In this document: positions 36,427 to 45,315 of the stretch, one piece after another
Numbering within the stretch: the stretch's first letter is position 1
Layout: every line of letters begins with the position of its first letter
Assembly (NCBI GenBank): GCA_017634975.1
Contig: JAGBMJ010000025.1
Coordinates: 1 to 64,000 of the forward strand
DNA from: Lachnospiraceae bacterium
Lineage (GTDB): Bacteria > Bacillota > Clostridia > Lachnospirales > Lachnospiraceae
Reading direction: 5' to 3'
Length of the DNA: 64,000 nucleotides
Notes under the pieces: model-generated
Seen by the model: only the letters and a program-made list of their open reading frames with translations
What the model was told of the DNA's origin: nothing
Databases searched by the model: none
Translations under genes and position numbers: made by a program

Positions 36427-37344
36427 TTGGATACCCGGGAAATGGAAGAACAATTAAAAAACTACAGCGATGATGTACGCAGGGATGAGCCTATGCGAAA
36501 GCACACAACCTTTCGCGTGGGCGGTCCCGCGGATTTTTTTGTGCCGGTAAAGGATCGGGATGCGCTGATCGGTGCGACGTCGTTTTTGAAGGCAAACGGC
36601 ATCCCGTATTTTTTGCTTGGGAACGGCAGCAATCTGCTGGTATCCGATCAGGGCTATCGTGGCGTGATCCTGCAGCTGACCGGGGATCTGGCACAGATCG
36701 ATTTTGACGGAGAATATGTGCGTGCCGGTGCGGGAGTGCAGCTGATGCGTTTGGCGGCACAGGCGGCGGAGCGCGGGCTGTCCGGTCTGGAGTTTGCATC
36801 CGGTATCCCGGGAACCGTGGGCGGTGCGATCGTGATGAACGCCGGTGCATACGGCGGGGAGATGGTGCAGGTGGTGGAGAGCGCAGACATCTTCTTCCCA
36901 GGGGAAGGGATCGTGACGCTGGCCAATCCGGATCTGCATTTCGGATACCGTCACAGCGTATTGAAGGAAAAGGAAGGCGTGGTGCTGTCGGTAGCCCTGC
37001 GCTTGCAATTTGGTGAAAAAGAGACTATTATAGATAAGATTGCCGATTTGAAGGAGCAGCGTCGTGCGAAGCAGCCGCTGGAGTATGCCAGCGCCGGGTC
37101 TACCTTCAAACGGCCGGAGGGGGCATTTGCGGGAAAACTGATCTCGGACGCGGGGCTGAAGGGCTGTGCGATCGGGGATGCCTGCGTTTCGGAAAAACAT
37201 GCGGGTTTTATTGTGAATAAAGGAAATGCCTCTGCCGATGAGATCTACCGGCTGATCCGGGAAGTACAGGATAAGGTGCAGCAGACCTCCGGGTATCTGC
37301 TGGAGCCGGAAGTGATCATGCTCGGAGAATTTTATACGCAATAA
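36427..37344 (+). CDS. murB: UDP-N-acetylmuramate dehydrogenase (UDP-N-acetylenolpyruvoylglucosamine reductase)
   Basis: MurB reduces the enolpyruvyl group to give UDP-MurNAc, using FAD and NADPH. The 305-residue type II protein has HTTFRVGGPADFF, the FAD segment SGIPGTVGGAIVMNAGAYGGEM spread over about 120-145, the active-site SAGSTFKRPEG and a final LEPEVIMLGEF. The start may be TTG 36427 or ATG 36442; ribosome sites are weak for both, and the gene begins only three bases after glk. The last codons form one arm of a strong hairpin. Confidence 0.94.
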   Translation: MDTREMEEQLKNYSDDVRRDEPMRKHTTFRVGGPADFFVPVKDRDALIGATSFLKANGIPYFLLGNGSNLLVSDQGYRGVILQLTGDLAQIDFDGEYVRAGAGVQLMRLAAQAAERGLSGLEFASGIPGTVGGAIVMNAGAYGGEMVQVVESADIFFPGEGIVTLANPDLHFGYRHSVLKEKEGVVLSVALRLQFGEKETIIDKIADLKEQRRAKQPLEYASAGSTFKRPEGAFAGKLISDAGLKGCAIGDACVSEKHAGFIVNKGNASADEIYRLIREVQDKVQQTSGYLLEPEVIMLGEFYTQ

Positions 37345-37372
37345 CGGAAATCGTTTCCGTTATTGCGTATAA
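37332..37372. repeat. Perfect 17-19 bp hairpin at the murB 3' end
   Basis: Bases 37334-37350 and 37354-37370 are exact reverse complements around loop TCG, extended by two A-T pairs. The left arm contains the last murB codons and stop. It may terminate or stabilise the message, but no T run follows. Confidence 0.85.
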
Positions 37373-37476
37373 GCCTCCGGCAGGATGCGCACTCGCATGC
37401 AAGGAGATCAGCCGCTAAAGCGGCACATGCTCGGCGCGACTCATAAACGAAACAGCAAGCTCTTTCGTTTATGAGT
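37373..37476. repeat. Cluster of further palindromes upstream of the acyltransferase gene
   Basis: GCCGC-TAAA-GCGGC sits near 37411-37424, flanked by GCATG and CATGC; a 14-bp perfect inverted repeat pairs 37439-37452 with 37463-37476 around a 10-base loop. A TATAAT at 37476-37481 follows directly, so the last hairpin overlaps a possible promoter. Confidence 0.65.
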
Positions 37477-37505
37477 ATAATAAAATCGGATCGGAAAGAA
37501 GCAGT

Positions 37506-38633
37506 ATGAATCAGGACGAAGCGGTACAAAATCAGGGGCGGACCATGAAGAAGCCCGTACATAAACGCAGGCGGGAACTATATTTTGACGTTTTATGGAT
37601 CTTTGCCATTTATTTTATGATCTTTTCCTATTCGGAAGGGGCGAATTCCTATACCATGTGCGAAGTGGCTACGGTGCCTTACTATGTATGCCTGTTGTTT
37701 TCGGCGTTTTCCCGTTTTCCGCTCTGGCTGTGTCTGATGATCTCGGGAGCATTGCTTCTGGATAAGGATGAGAGCATCCTGGTGATCTGGAAAAGGCGTA
37801 TCAGCCGTGTCGCGACCATTCTGCTTCTGGCATCGTTTGCATATTATATGAATGAAGTGCTCTCGGGCAGGGAAGCGTTTGATCTGACGCGTTTTATCCC
37901 TGATCTGTACAGCAGGGATCAGATCCCGCAGTTCTGGTATCTGTATGCGTATCTGGGCTTTCTGATCTGTCTGCCGTTTCTGCGGCCGATGGTCAAGAAT
38001 ATGCGCAACAATGTATTTCTGTACCTGATCGCCGCCGTATTTGTGCTGTCCTCGATCCTGCCGCTGATCGATGCCAAGATCCTGCTGGAACGCTACAGCC
38101 TCAATCCGAATATGAAGCTGGAATGGCTGATGGAAGTCATCTTTATCTATCCGGTGATGGGATATTTCTTCCATCACAGACTGGAGCAGGACGTATGTAA
38201 AAAGCTCGCTCCGCTCCTGATCGCGATCGATCTGGTCTGGATGGTCTATTATGTCTATATGCAGGCGATGAGCGGTGTTTCCGCCGGTAACTATGATATG
38301 TATCCTTCCTATCACAGTCCGATCACGATGCTGCACTGCGTAACCCTGTTCATTACAGCGAAGGCGTATTTCAGCAAACGGGAGAAGAGCAAATGCCAGC
38401 GCTGCATCGGCAGCTTCGGCGGCTGTTCTCTGGGGATCTACCTGCTGCATGGATTTTTTATCAACAATCGTATTGCCGCGATCGAGAAACTGCGCCTGAT
38501 GCTCGGCGGGGATATCCAGAACGGAAAAGCGCTTTTTGCAGGATTACTGTGGGCATTGATCGTATATCTGATCTGTTTTATCATTACCTGGCTGATCCGC
38601 AGGATCCCGGCAATGAAGCGTCTGACTTTATAG
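37506..38633 (+). CDS. Acyltransferase-3-like integral membrane protein
   Basis: A 375-residue protein with about ten membrane helices and a basic N-terminus, matching the acyltransferase 3 (OafA/WecH-like) superfamily that acylates cell-surface sugars. Typical are the start ELYFDVLWIFAIYFMIFSY and the late GGCSLGIYLLHGFFINN. The usual N-terminal catalytic histidine motif (R-x10-H) is not obvious, so activity is uncertain. ATG 37506 follows GGAAAG. It interrupts the conserved murB-rapZ order and is preceded by palindromic DNA, suggesting later insertion. Confidence 0.75.
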   Translation: MNQDEAVQNQGRTMKKPVHKRRRELYFDVLWIFAIYFMIFSYSEGANSYTMCEVATVPYYVCLLFSAFSRFPLWLCLMISGALLLDKDESILVIWKRRISRVATILLLASFAYYMNEVLSGREAFDLTRFIPDLYSRDQIPQFWYLYAYLGFLICLPFLRPMVKNMRNNVFLYLIAAVFVLSSILPLIDAKILLERYSLNPNMKLEWLMEVIFIYPVMGYFFHHRLEQDVCKKLAPLLIAIDLVWMVYYVYMQAMSGVSAGNYDMYPSYHSPITMLHCVTLFITAKAYFSKREKSKCQRCIGSFGGCSLGIYLLHGFFINNRIAAIEKLRLMLGGDIQNGKALFAGLLWALIVYLICFIITWLIRRIPAMKRLTL

Positions 38634-38655
38634 TACCCTGATCGGAGGGCTGTAT

Positions 38656-39513
38656 ATGCGTTTTGTGATCGTCACCGGTATGAGCGGTGCGGGAAAACAG
38701 ACAACGATGAAGATGCTGGAGGATATGGGCTTTTATTGTGTAGATAATCTGCCCCTTCCTCTTTTTGATCGTTTTGTGGAACTGGTCGTACGTCCCGGCG
38801 GAGAGATCACCAAAGTGGCTTTGGGGCTGGATGTACGTGCGGATCAGGATTTTGATGAAGCCGAACTGGCCCTGCAGCGGATGCGGGATAAGGGCATCTC
38901 TTTTGAAGTGATCTTTATGGATGCGGACGATGCCGTACTGATCAAGCGCTATAAGGAAACCCGCCGTATACATCCGGTTTCGGGCGGAGGAAGTCTGGAA
39001 GAGGGGATCCACAGGGAGCGCCAGATCCTGCAGAACGTAAAGAAACGGGCGGATTATGTCTTTGATACCTCCAATCTGCTCACACGCGTACTGAAGGAGG
39101 AGCTGGACCGGATCTTCCGGCAGAACCAGGAATACAGCAGCCTGATCGTCCGGGTGGTCTCGTTCGGATTCAAGTACGGGATCCCGATGGATGCCGATCT
39201 GGTCTTTGATGTTCGTTTTCTCCCGAATCCCTATTATATTGACGAATTGAAATATCAGACGGGGAATGATGCCCCGGTACATGATTATGTGATGAGCTTT
39301 CCGGAGGCGGGAGAATTTCTGCAGAAGCTGACGGATATGCTGCAGTTTCTGATCCCGAATTATATCAAAGAGGGCAAACATCAGCTGGTGATCGCCGTGG
39401 GATGTACCGGAGGTAAGCACCGGAGTGTGACACTGGCAAACGAGCTGTACGAAAGCCTGCATAAACAGGGGAATTATGGAATCACGATCACACACAGAGA
39501 CGAAAAACTCTAA
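38656..39513 (+). CDS. rapZ: RNase adapter RapZ / YvcJ nucleotide-binding protein
   Basis: A 285-residue P-loop protein; relatives bind GTP/ATP and, in enterobacteria, adapt RNase E to GlmZ. The sequence FVIVTGMSGAGKQTTMKML begins it, then DMGFYCVDNLPLPL, and the C-terminal signature AVGCTGGKHRSVTLANELY. The Walker A ends Lys-Gln instead of the usual Lys-Ser/Thr, so nucleotide binding may be altered. ATG 38656 follows CGGAGGG. In Firmicutes it precedes yvcK and whiA; here yvcK is absent and a membrane glycosyltransferase-like gene is in its place. Confidence 0.92.
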   Translation: MRFVIVTGMSGAGKQTTMKMLEDMGFYCVDNLPLPLFDRFVELVVRPGGEITKVALGLDVRADQDFDEAELALQRMRDKGISFEVIFMDADDAVLIKRYKETRRIHPVSGGGSLEEGIHRERQILQNVKKRADYVFDTSNLLTRVLKEELDRIFRQNQEYSSLIVRVVSFGFKYGIPMDADLVFDVRFLPNPYYIDELKYQTGNDAPVHDYVMSFPEAGEFLQKLTDMLQFLIPNYIKEGKHQLVIAVGCTGGKHRSVTLANELYESLHKQGNYGITITHRDEKL

Positions 39514-41167
39514 TTGGCCGCAGTGGCTGTTCTGGCCGGTTTTATTGGTCTGCCTTTTGCCGACCATTTTTTTTATGTGGCAGGATACCTACCGCAGCGG
39601 AGACGAGATCATCACGTACGGTATGGCCAATGAGCCGGAACAGGGCTGGATGTTTTCCAAAGGCCGGATCCGTGCGTATCTGGATACGGAGATCTTCGGA
39701 GACGGTGCGGGTGGTGTTCCGGGCAATCTGTTCAGAGCGGCAAAGGATGTGCTGCAGAATAAGAAGCAAGCCGCTTTTTTTCAGATGGAGCGGCCGTCAG
39801 AGACCGGATGGTATACCGGCGCAGAGATGCAGGACTATCTTGCAATCACCGAAGGGGAATCTTTTCGTCCGGGCGATATCTACCTGAACGGAATGGGGGA
39901 CGATGCCAATTCGTTTCTGTACTATCTGCTGCTGCACCTGATCTCGTCCGTTGCACCTGCGATCTCTGCCGGTAAATGGAGCGGGTTTGTACTGAATCTG
40001 CTCTGTCTGGTGGCAAGCCTGTTTCTGCTGGACGGGATCGCGGCTGTTTTTGTGGAAAAAAGAGGCACCCGCTGGCTGATCCTCTTTCTCTATGGATGTT
40101 CCGCGGCGGCGGTGGGGGTATTTACCAATATCCGTCCGTATGCGCTTACGATCGTGACACAGGAAGCGCTGCTGTTTTTGCACCTGAGGATGCTGACGAG
40201 GCTGGACCGGAACGGTACAGCAGATGCGAAACGCTATATCCTTTGGCTGGTTCCGGTGTATGTGCTGGGGTATATTTCACAGTACACCACAGGGATCTGG
40301 GCCGTATGCCTGGCACTGTATACGATCGTCCGGGCAAAGGGGCATAGTGAATTTCTTCGAAGCTATATGATCACCGGTATCCTCGCGGTGATCCTGGGCA
40401 TCCTTGTGGATCCGATGTCCGTGCTGGGATTGCTCTCAAAGCTGAAAGGTACGCAAAGCAGCGGTATGGCAGAGATTTTCGCTGCGATGCTGCAGGCCGG
40501 TGTGGAAGGTGTCTTTGGCACACCGCTCTGGCTGCTCCCGGCGGGGGCGCTGGGCGGGATCGCGCTGTATCGCTATCTCAGTGCGGAAAGCCGGCCGCAG
40601 ATCCGGCAGATCACGTATTTCTGCGGGCTTCCGGTTGTTTATGCGCTTCTTTCCACCTTTTTGATGAAGGGACATAAGATCAATATCATACTGCCCTACT
40701 TTTTTATCCTGCTGGGGATGCTGATCGCATATGCTGCAGGTGAGCCGAAGCGGTGGAAGAGGATCCTGCTGGTCGTATGTTTTCTTTTCTGGGCGGGCGG
40801 GATGTTCAGTGATCTGTCTCAGAAGAAAAAAGAGGAACGGAAGGACTATCTGCTGCTGGAGGAGCAGCTGGCACAGCAGGATACGGACCGTATCGTCTTT
40901 CTTCGTGACCATGGCGCCGGCTATGATAAGATCCCGTTACTGGGACAGTATGAGCAGGTTTACCTCTGGACGGCAGACGACGGCTGGGAGGACTATGCGG
41001 CGGAAGTATCGCAGGCACTGGGAGAGGATGGTCTGCTGCTGCTTGATGGCGATCCGGAAGAACTGTGGCGGGAGGCGCAGGCCGCCGGGATCGCGGAAGG
41101 GAAGCAGACGGAAGTGCTGTTTGATAACGGGCAGAGCAGGCTGGTACGGATACAGGCAGTAAAATAG
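39476..41167 (+). CDS. Polytopic glycosyltransferase-like membrane protein (GT-C type), unknown
   Basis: A 563-residue protein with about eleven membrane helices. A first helix (about 16-34) is followed by a long outer loop with TYRSGDEIITYGMANE, whose acidic pair matches the catalytic region of GT39/PMT-like enzymes that use lipid-linked sugars. The C-terminal 90 residues form a soluble domain. The start overlaps rapZ by 38 bases. It takes the place yvcK has in B. subtilis. Sugar donor and acceptor are unknown. Confidence 0.65.
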   Translation: MESRSHTETKNSNWPQWLFWPVLLVCLLPTIFFMWQDTYRSGDEIITYGMANEPEQGWMFSKGRIRAYLDTEIFGDGAGGVPGNLFRAAKDVLQNKKQAAFFQMERPSETGWYTGAEMQDYLAITEGESFRPGDIYLNGMGDDANSFLYYLLLHLISSVAPAISAGKWSGFVLNLLCLVASLFLLDGIAAVFVEKRGTRWLILFLYGCSAAAVGVFTNIRPYALTIVTQEALLFLHLRMLTRLDRNGTADAKRYILWLVPVYVLGYISQYTTGIWAVCLALYTIVRAKGHSEFLRSYMITGILAVILGILVDPMSVLGLLSKLKGTQSSGMAEIFAAMLQAGVEGVFGTPLWLLPAGALGGIALYRYLSAESRPQIRQITYFCGLPVVYALLSTFLMKGHKINIILPYFFILLGMLIAYAAGEPKRWKRILLVVCFLFWAGGMFSDLSQKKKEERKDYLLLEEQLAQQDTDRIVFLRDHGAGYDKIPLLGQYEQVYLWTADDGWEDYAAEVSQALGEDGLLLLDGDPEELWREAQAAGIAEGKQTEVLFDNGQSRLVRIQAVK

Positions 41168-41191
41168 TAACTCTTTGGGTGTTGATTTATC

Positions 41192-41214
41192 TTGCCCTCC
41201 CCTCGAGGGGAAGG
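41192..41214. repeat. Hairpin of the CTTCCCCTTGAGGGGAAGG family, degenerate copy
   Basis: TGCC-CTCCCCTCGAGGGGAAG-GCA is a palindrome related to copies at 55931, 61030 and 62621, here between the membrane protein gene and whiA. Confidence 0.6.
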
Positions 41215-41240
41215 CATATTGTATTTTTCAGAGGTAATAC

Positions 41241-42134
41241 ATGTCATTTTCTTCGGAAGTAAAATCGGAACTGGATAAGCAGATCGGAGCATCCCGTCAC
41301 TGCCAGATCGCAGAGATGGCGGCCTATGTGGCAAATATTGCTAAAATTCAGGATGGGAAATTGCGGTTTCATAGTGAAAACGATAGACTTTTGAAAAAGG
41401 TCTTTACATTGCTGCAAAAAACATATAGCATTAATTCGGATGAAGAAGGGGAAGGCAGTCAGCTTACGGTCTCGGATGCGGCGCAGGTTGCGTATGTAAC
41501 GGAGTCGGTGCATTATGCGGAGATGCAGGGCGGTGCCGTTTCGCCTTTGCTGCTAAAAAACAGCTGCTGCAGACGGGCGTATCTGAGAGGGTGTTTTGCA
41601 TGCATCGGTTCGATGAGTGATCCGGAAAAGAGCTATCATCTGGAGTTCTACTGCAGTGGGGATATGCAGGCCGGGCAGCTGTTGGAAGTGCTGCAGGAAT
41701 TTGGTATAATGGCCAGGAGCACGGTACGCAAAGGGCACACGATCGTCTATCTGAAAGAGAGTGAAGCGATCGCGGAATTTCTGAATGTGGCCGGTGCGGT
41801 ACAGGCGATGATGGAGCTGGAAAACCTCCGGATCGAAAAAGAGCTGAGAGGAGACGCCAACCGCAGGGTGAACTGTGATACGGCAAATATCCAGAAAACG
41901 CTGAACGCAGCAGAGCGGCAACTGGAAGACATCCGGTATCTGGAGCGGTATTACGGGCTGCAGAGACTGAATGATCCGTTACGGCAGATGGCAGAGGTAA
42001 GGCTGGAGTACCCGGAAGCGACACTGGCAGAGTTGGGAGAACTGCTGGATCCGCATGTGGGTAAATCCGGTGTGAACCACCGGCTGCGGAAATTGTCGGA
42101 GATCGCGGAAGAACATCGTAACCGGAATTCGTAG
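41241..42134 (+). CDS. whiA: DNA-binding protein WhiA
   Basis: A 297-residue regulator with an N-terminal LAGLIDADG-like fold (from SFSSEVKSELDKQ; the CCRRAYLRGCFACIGSM segment) and a C-terminal helix-turn-helix (PEATLAELGELLDPHVGKSGVNHRLRKL). WhiA affects sporulation in actinobacteria and cell division or chromosome segregation in Firmicutes. It precedes the HPr-like gene, as in B. subtilis whiA-crh. ATG 41241 follows AGAGGT. Confidence 0.95.
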   Translation: MSFSSEVKSELDKQIGASRHCQIAEMAAYVANIAKIQDGKLRFHSENDRLLKKVFTLLQKTYSINSDEEGEGSQLTVSDAAQVAYVTESVHYAEMQGGAVSPLLLKNSCCRRAYLRGCFACIGSMSDPEKSYHLEFYCSGDMQAGQLLEVLQEFGIMARSTVRKGHTIVYLKESEAIAEFLNVAGAVQAMMELENLRIEKELRGDANRRVNCDTANIQKTLNAAERQLEDIRYLERYYGLQRLNDPLRQMAEVRLEYPEATLAELGELLDPHVGKSGVNHRLRKLSEIAEEHRNRNS

Positions 42135-42178
42135 GGAACATCAGACGAAGCTTGGGGACAGAGAATGGGAGGAAAACT

Positions 42179-42427
42179 ATGGAAAGAACAGTAGCAGTGG
42201 CATTGAAAGACGGCATTGACGCGGATATCGTATCCGTACTGGTGCAGACCGCATGCAAGTTTGACAGCAGGGTGTATCTGAAAGAAGGTATGCGCCGCGT
42301 GAATATGAAGAGTATCATGGGAATGATGAACATGGTGGTACCCAAGGGCAGGGAAGTGACGGTGATTGCGGAAGGGGATGATGAGTCCGCAGCGGTGGAA
42401 GCAGTGGAGAATCTGCTGGCCGGTTGA
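42179..42427 (+). CDS. Crh-like HPr protein lacking the phosphoenolpyruvate-dependent histidine
   Basis: An 82-residue HPr-fold protein. The HPr active-site segment GIHARPA is replaced by GIDADIV, so the histidine that carries PTS phosphate is Asp14. The HprK target is kept: VNMKSIMGMM, with Ser45 equal to HPr Ser46. It can therefore be a substrate of HprK but not of enzyme I, the situation of B. subtilis Crh, which also follows whiA. ATG 42179 follows GGGAGG. Expected partner is CcpA; that is inferred. The loss of His, Arg and Pro together is more extreme than in Crh, where Gln replaces His. Confidence 0.9.
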   Translation: MERTVAVALKDGIDADIVSVLVQTACKFDSRVYLKEGMRRVNMKSIMGMMNMVVPKGREVTVIAEGDDESAAVEAVENLLAG

Positions 42428-42487
42428 ATCGCGCATCCTTCGCCTGCGTGACAGAGATCTCCTCAGGGGGGAAAGCAGAGGATGGAT

Positions 42488-43396
42488 TTACAGACCCTGC
42501 GATTTCAACAGCAGGTAGACACACCACAATAAGAATAAGTGAACGGGGTAGAAAGCGTAGAAGAAATATTTCGGCTGTCTGCCCCGTTTTCCATTGTACA
42601 AAGAGACCGGGATGAGACATCCCAGAGCAAAGAATTCCCGTGGGCTCGAGAGGGTCAGGATCAGACAGCAGAGCGCGGCGGCCGGTACCGGATAGTACCG
42701 GAGCAGCCAGACCGCACAGATCGCCAGAACACCGATAAAGCTGTAATCGGTATACAAAAAAGCAGCAACACAGCAACCCAGCGCGATGAGCAGGGTATAC
42801 AGAATGCAGCGGTAGAGAACGAAGGTAAACGGAGCCATCTCTTTTCCGGCACCCGTCCGGAAGAGGGCAAGCTCGTGTTCAAAGCTCTCCATTGCCAGGA
42901 TCACGGCGGCTCCGATGAAAAGTGTAAAAAACACGTTCTGGGAGTGCCAGAGAAACGGTCTGTGGGTAAAAGCCAGGTCAAAAGGGATCTCCGAGAGCAG
43001 CGCGAAGATACCCAGGCGCAGCAGGTACTTTTTCCTGCTTTTGGTGTGCTGCAACCCTTCGATCAGCAGGAAGATATAGATGGGGAAAGCGATACGGCCG
43101 ATATCCCGATGGATATTGTAAATATCCCAAAGGGTTCCTTTTCTGCTGCCATGCAATAAGAAAGACAGCGTCGACGCACCGATATGATCGATCAGCATGG
43201 TGATCAGCGCGATCCACTTCAAAACGGATGCCGGAAACGGATTGGTCGGTTTTACGGAAAATGCCCCATAAAAGGGAGGATGCCAGGCAAATCTTTGGAG
43301 ATTCACCTGGCATAAATTATGAAAAAGTTTTTCTGATAATGTCTTATTCGGTTCTTCGGACTTTTTATTATCTCTGTCCTTCGATGATATTATCAT
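42488..43396 (-). CDS. TraX-family membrane protein
   Basis: A 302-residue protein with about seven membrane helices matching the TraX family, typified by LKWIALITMLIDHIGAS, IGRIAFPIYIFLLIEGL and LLRLGIFALLSEIPFDLAF. TraX of F plasmid acetylates pilin; chromosomal clostridial relatives are unassigned and probably acyltransferases. The ATG at 43396 lacks a ribosome site and the first 50 residues are not conserved-looking, so the start is uncertain. It is convergent with the HPr-like gene. Confidence 0.82.
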   Translation of the reverse strand: MIISSKDRDNKKSEEPNKTLSEKLFHNLCQVNLQRFAWHPPFYGAFSVKPTNPFPASVLKWIALITMLIDHIGASTLSFLLHGSRKGTLWDIYNIHRDIGRIAFPIYIFLLIEGLQHTKSRKKYLLRLGIFALLSEIPFDLAFTHRPFLWHSQNVFFTLFIGAAVILAMESFEHELALFRTGAGKEMAPFTFVLYRCILYTLLIALGCCVAAFLYTDYSFIGVLAICAVWLLRYYPVPAAALCCLILTLSSPREFFALGCLIPVSLYNGKRGRQPKYFFYAFYPVHLFLLWCVYLLLKSQGL

Positions 43397-43473
43397 AATC
43401 TAAAAAAATGGATGAATGATGTGTATATGATTAACTTAAACAAAACAAATTATGAACGGAATATGAACGGAAC

Positions 43474-43995
43474 TCACGCCTTTTCCGGCTCCGGATATTC
43501 CACGCCGAAAGTCTCCACGGTCATTGTTTTGATCTTCTGTTCCTTCTTCGGACGGTCGCTGTAATCCGTCTCGGTCTCGGCGATCGCATTTACCACTTCC
43601 ATCCCCTCGGTTACCTTACCGAATGCAGCATATTCCCCATCCAGGTGCGGAGAGGTCTTGTGCATGATGAAAAACTGGCTGCCCGCAGAGTTCGGCATCA
43701 TGGATCTTGCCATGGAAAGTACGCCGGGGGTGTGCTTTAAGTCATTCGCGAAACCGTTGTGGGAAAACTCACCCTTGATGTGGTAGCCCGGGCCGCCCAT
43801 ACCGCTGCCTTCCGGGTCACCGCCCTGGAGCATAAAGCCCTTGATCACACGGTGGAAGATCAGGCCGTCATAAAAGCCCTTTTTGATCAGACTGATAAAG
43901 TTATTGACCGTATTCGGTGCGATCTCGGGATAGAGTTCTGCCTTCATCACGCTGCCGTCGGTCATAGTGATCGTTACGATCGGATTCTGTGCCAT
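43474..43995 (-). CDS. Cyclophilin-type peptidyl-prolyl cis-trans isomerase
   Basis: A 173-residue cytosolic cyclophilin speeding proline isomerisation. Conserved active-site elements are FHRVIKGFMLQGGDP, GVLSMAR, SQFFIM and FGKV. I chose ATG 43995 because AAGGAG lies eight bases upstream; the longer in-frame start adds 15 unrelated residues. No signal peptide. It is divergent from the following glycosyltransferase gene with about 97 bases between starts. Confidence 0.94.
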   Translation of the reverse strand: MAQNPIVTITMTDGSVMKAELYPEIAPNTVNNFISLIKKGFYDGLIFHRVIKGFMLQGGDPEGSGMGGPGYHIKGEFSHNGFANDLKHTPGVLSMARSMMPNSAGSQFFIMHKTSPHLDGEYAAFGKVTEGMEVVNAIAETETDYSDRPKKEQKIKTMTVETFGVEYPEPEKA

Positions 43996-44057
43996 AAGAT
44001 ATTCTCCTTTTTTCGGGTATTGTATAGACAATGCAATCATTGTAGCGGATTTTCTGC

Positions 44058-44086
44058 TTTATTTCAACAGAAAAATGTGGTATAGT
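44058..44086 (+). promoter_or_regulatory. Promoter giving a leaderless glycosyltransferase transcript
   Basis: TATAGT at 44081-44086 lies six bases from the ATG at 44093; a weak -35 (TTTATT, 44058-44063) is 17 bases upstream. No ribosome site is present. Confidence 0.45.
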
Positions 44087-44092
44087 GATACT

Positions 44093-45298
44093 ATGAAAAA
44101 ACAGACAATTTTGATCGTTCATAACAGATATCTGATCCCCGGCGGGGAAGATGTGGTGGCGGAGAATGAAGCTGCGCTGCTGAAGAGTCACGGGCATAAG
44201 GTGCTGAGCTATATCCGGGATAACAAGGAGATCACGGAATACGGCAAAGGAAAGAAGCTGCTTTTGTCCGTAACGATGTTATTTTCGTGGAAGACCTATT
44301 TTGACATACGGCGGATCATCCGGGAGGAGGGTGTGGATGTGGTGCATGTGCACAACACCCTGCATCTTGTGAGTCCGTCGGTTTTTTATGCTGCAGTGGC
44401 GGAAGGGGTGCCGGTGGTACAGACCATGCACAATTTCCGTATGCTCTGTCCGGCGGGAACGTTTTTCCGCCGGGGGAAGATCTGCGAAAACTGCGCAAGA
44501 CAGGGGCTTGAGTGCGCGGTAAAGAACAGCTGTTATCGGAACAGTTTTCTGCAGACGCTGGCCGTTACGGGGATGACACAGTTCCACCGGATGACCGGGA
44601 TCTGGAAAAAAGTACATTTTATCGCATTGACGGAGTTTAACAAAGAGAAACTCCTGATGCTCAACCGCGGGTGCAAACGGATCGATCCGGAAAAGGTGTA
44701 TGTGAAGCCGAATTTCACAAAGGAGCCGGATGAAAAGGGGGAGATCACTTCATCCGAACTGGCTGTTTCCGGCAAACCGTATTATGTTGTGATCGGACGC
44801 ATCGAGCGCCTGAAGGGCAGCGCAATGATCGCCAAAGCGTTTGCAAGGACCAGGAAACGTGTGATCTTTATCGGATCCGGTGAGCAGGAGGGGACACTGT
44901 GCTGTTACATCAGCCGCAACCATCTGCAGCGGATCGAGCTGGCAGGACAGCTCTCCCATGACGAGGCGATGCGCATCCTGTCCGGGGCACAGGCGCTGGT
45001 GACAGCCTCCCAGTGGTACGAGACCTTTGGCATGGGTGTGATCGAAGCCTATGCGAGAAAGGTTCCGGTGATCGCTCTGGACCAGGGCAATATCGGCAAT
45101 CTGGTGATCGATGGCGTGACCGGCAAGAAATTTAAGAATAACGTAGACTCCCTGAACCGTGCGATTGCGGCATTTGAGAAGCTGGATCGGAAGCAGCTCG
45201 GAGAGAATGCCTATAAAGAGTATCTGGAGAAGTATTCGGCGGAAGGAAACTACCGCATACTGAAGGAAATCTATGACCGGATGACCGGGGAAAACTGA
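44093..45298 (+). CDS. Glycosyltransferase family 4 (group 1)
   Basis: A 401-residue GT-B enzyme, first gene of the surface-glycan cluster. It begins ILIVHNRYLIPGGEDVVAEN, has the donor-domain PYYVVIGRIERLKG, and the E-x7-E region ETFGMGVIEAYARKVPVIA. It likely adds a hexose to a lipid-linked glycan on the inner membrane face; donor and acceptor are unknown. I chose ATG 44093, directly after a TATAGT box, so the message is probably leaderless; an in-frame start further up would be upstream of the promoter. Confidence 0.9.
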   Translation: MKKQTILIVHNRYLIPGGEDVVAENEAALLKSHGHKVLSYIRDNKEITEYGKGKKLLLSVTMLFSWKTYFDIRRIIREEGVDVVHVHNTLHLVSPSVFYAAVAEGVPVVQTMHNFRMLCPAGTFFRRGKICENCARQGLECAVKNSCYRNSFLQTLAVTGMTQFHRMTGIWKKVHFIALTEFNKEKLLMLNRGCKRIDPEKVYVKPNFTKEPDEKGEITSSELAVSGKPYYVVIGRIERLKGSAMIAKAFARTRKRVIFIGSGEQEGTLCCYISRNHLQRIELAGQLSHDEAMRILSGAQALVTASQWYETFGMGVIEAYARKVPVIALDQGNIGNLVIDGVTGKKFKNNVDSLNRAIAAFEKLDRKQLGENAYKEYLEKYSAEGNYRILKEIYDRMTGEN

Positions 45299-45315
45299 CG
45301 GGAGAGACGGCCACA

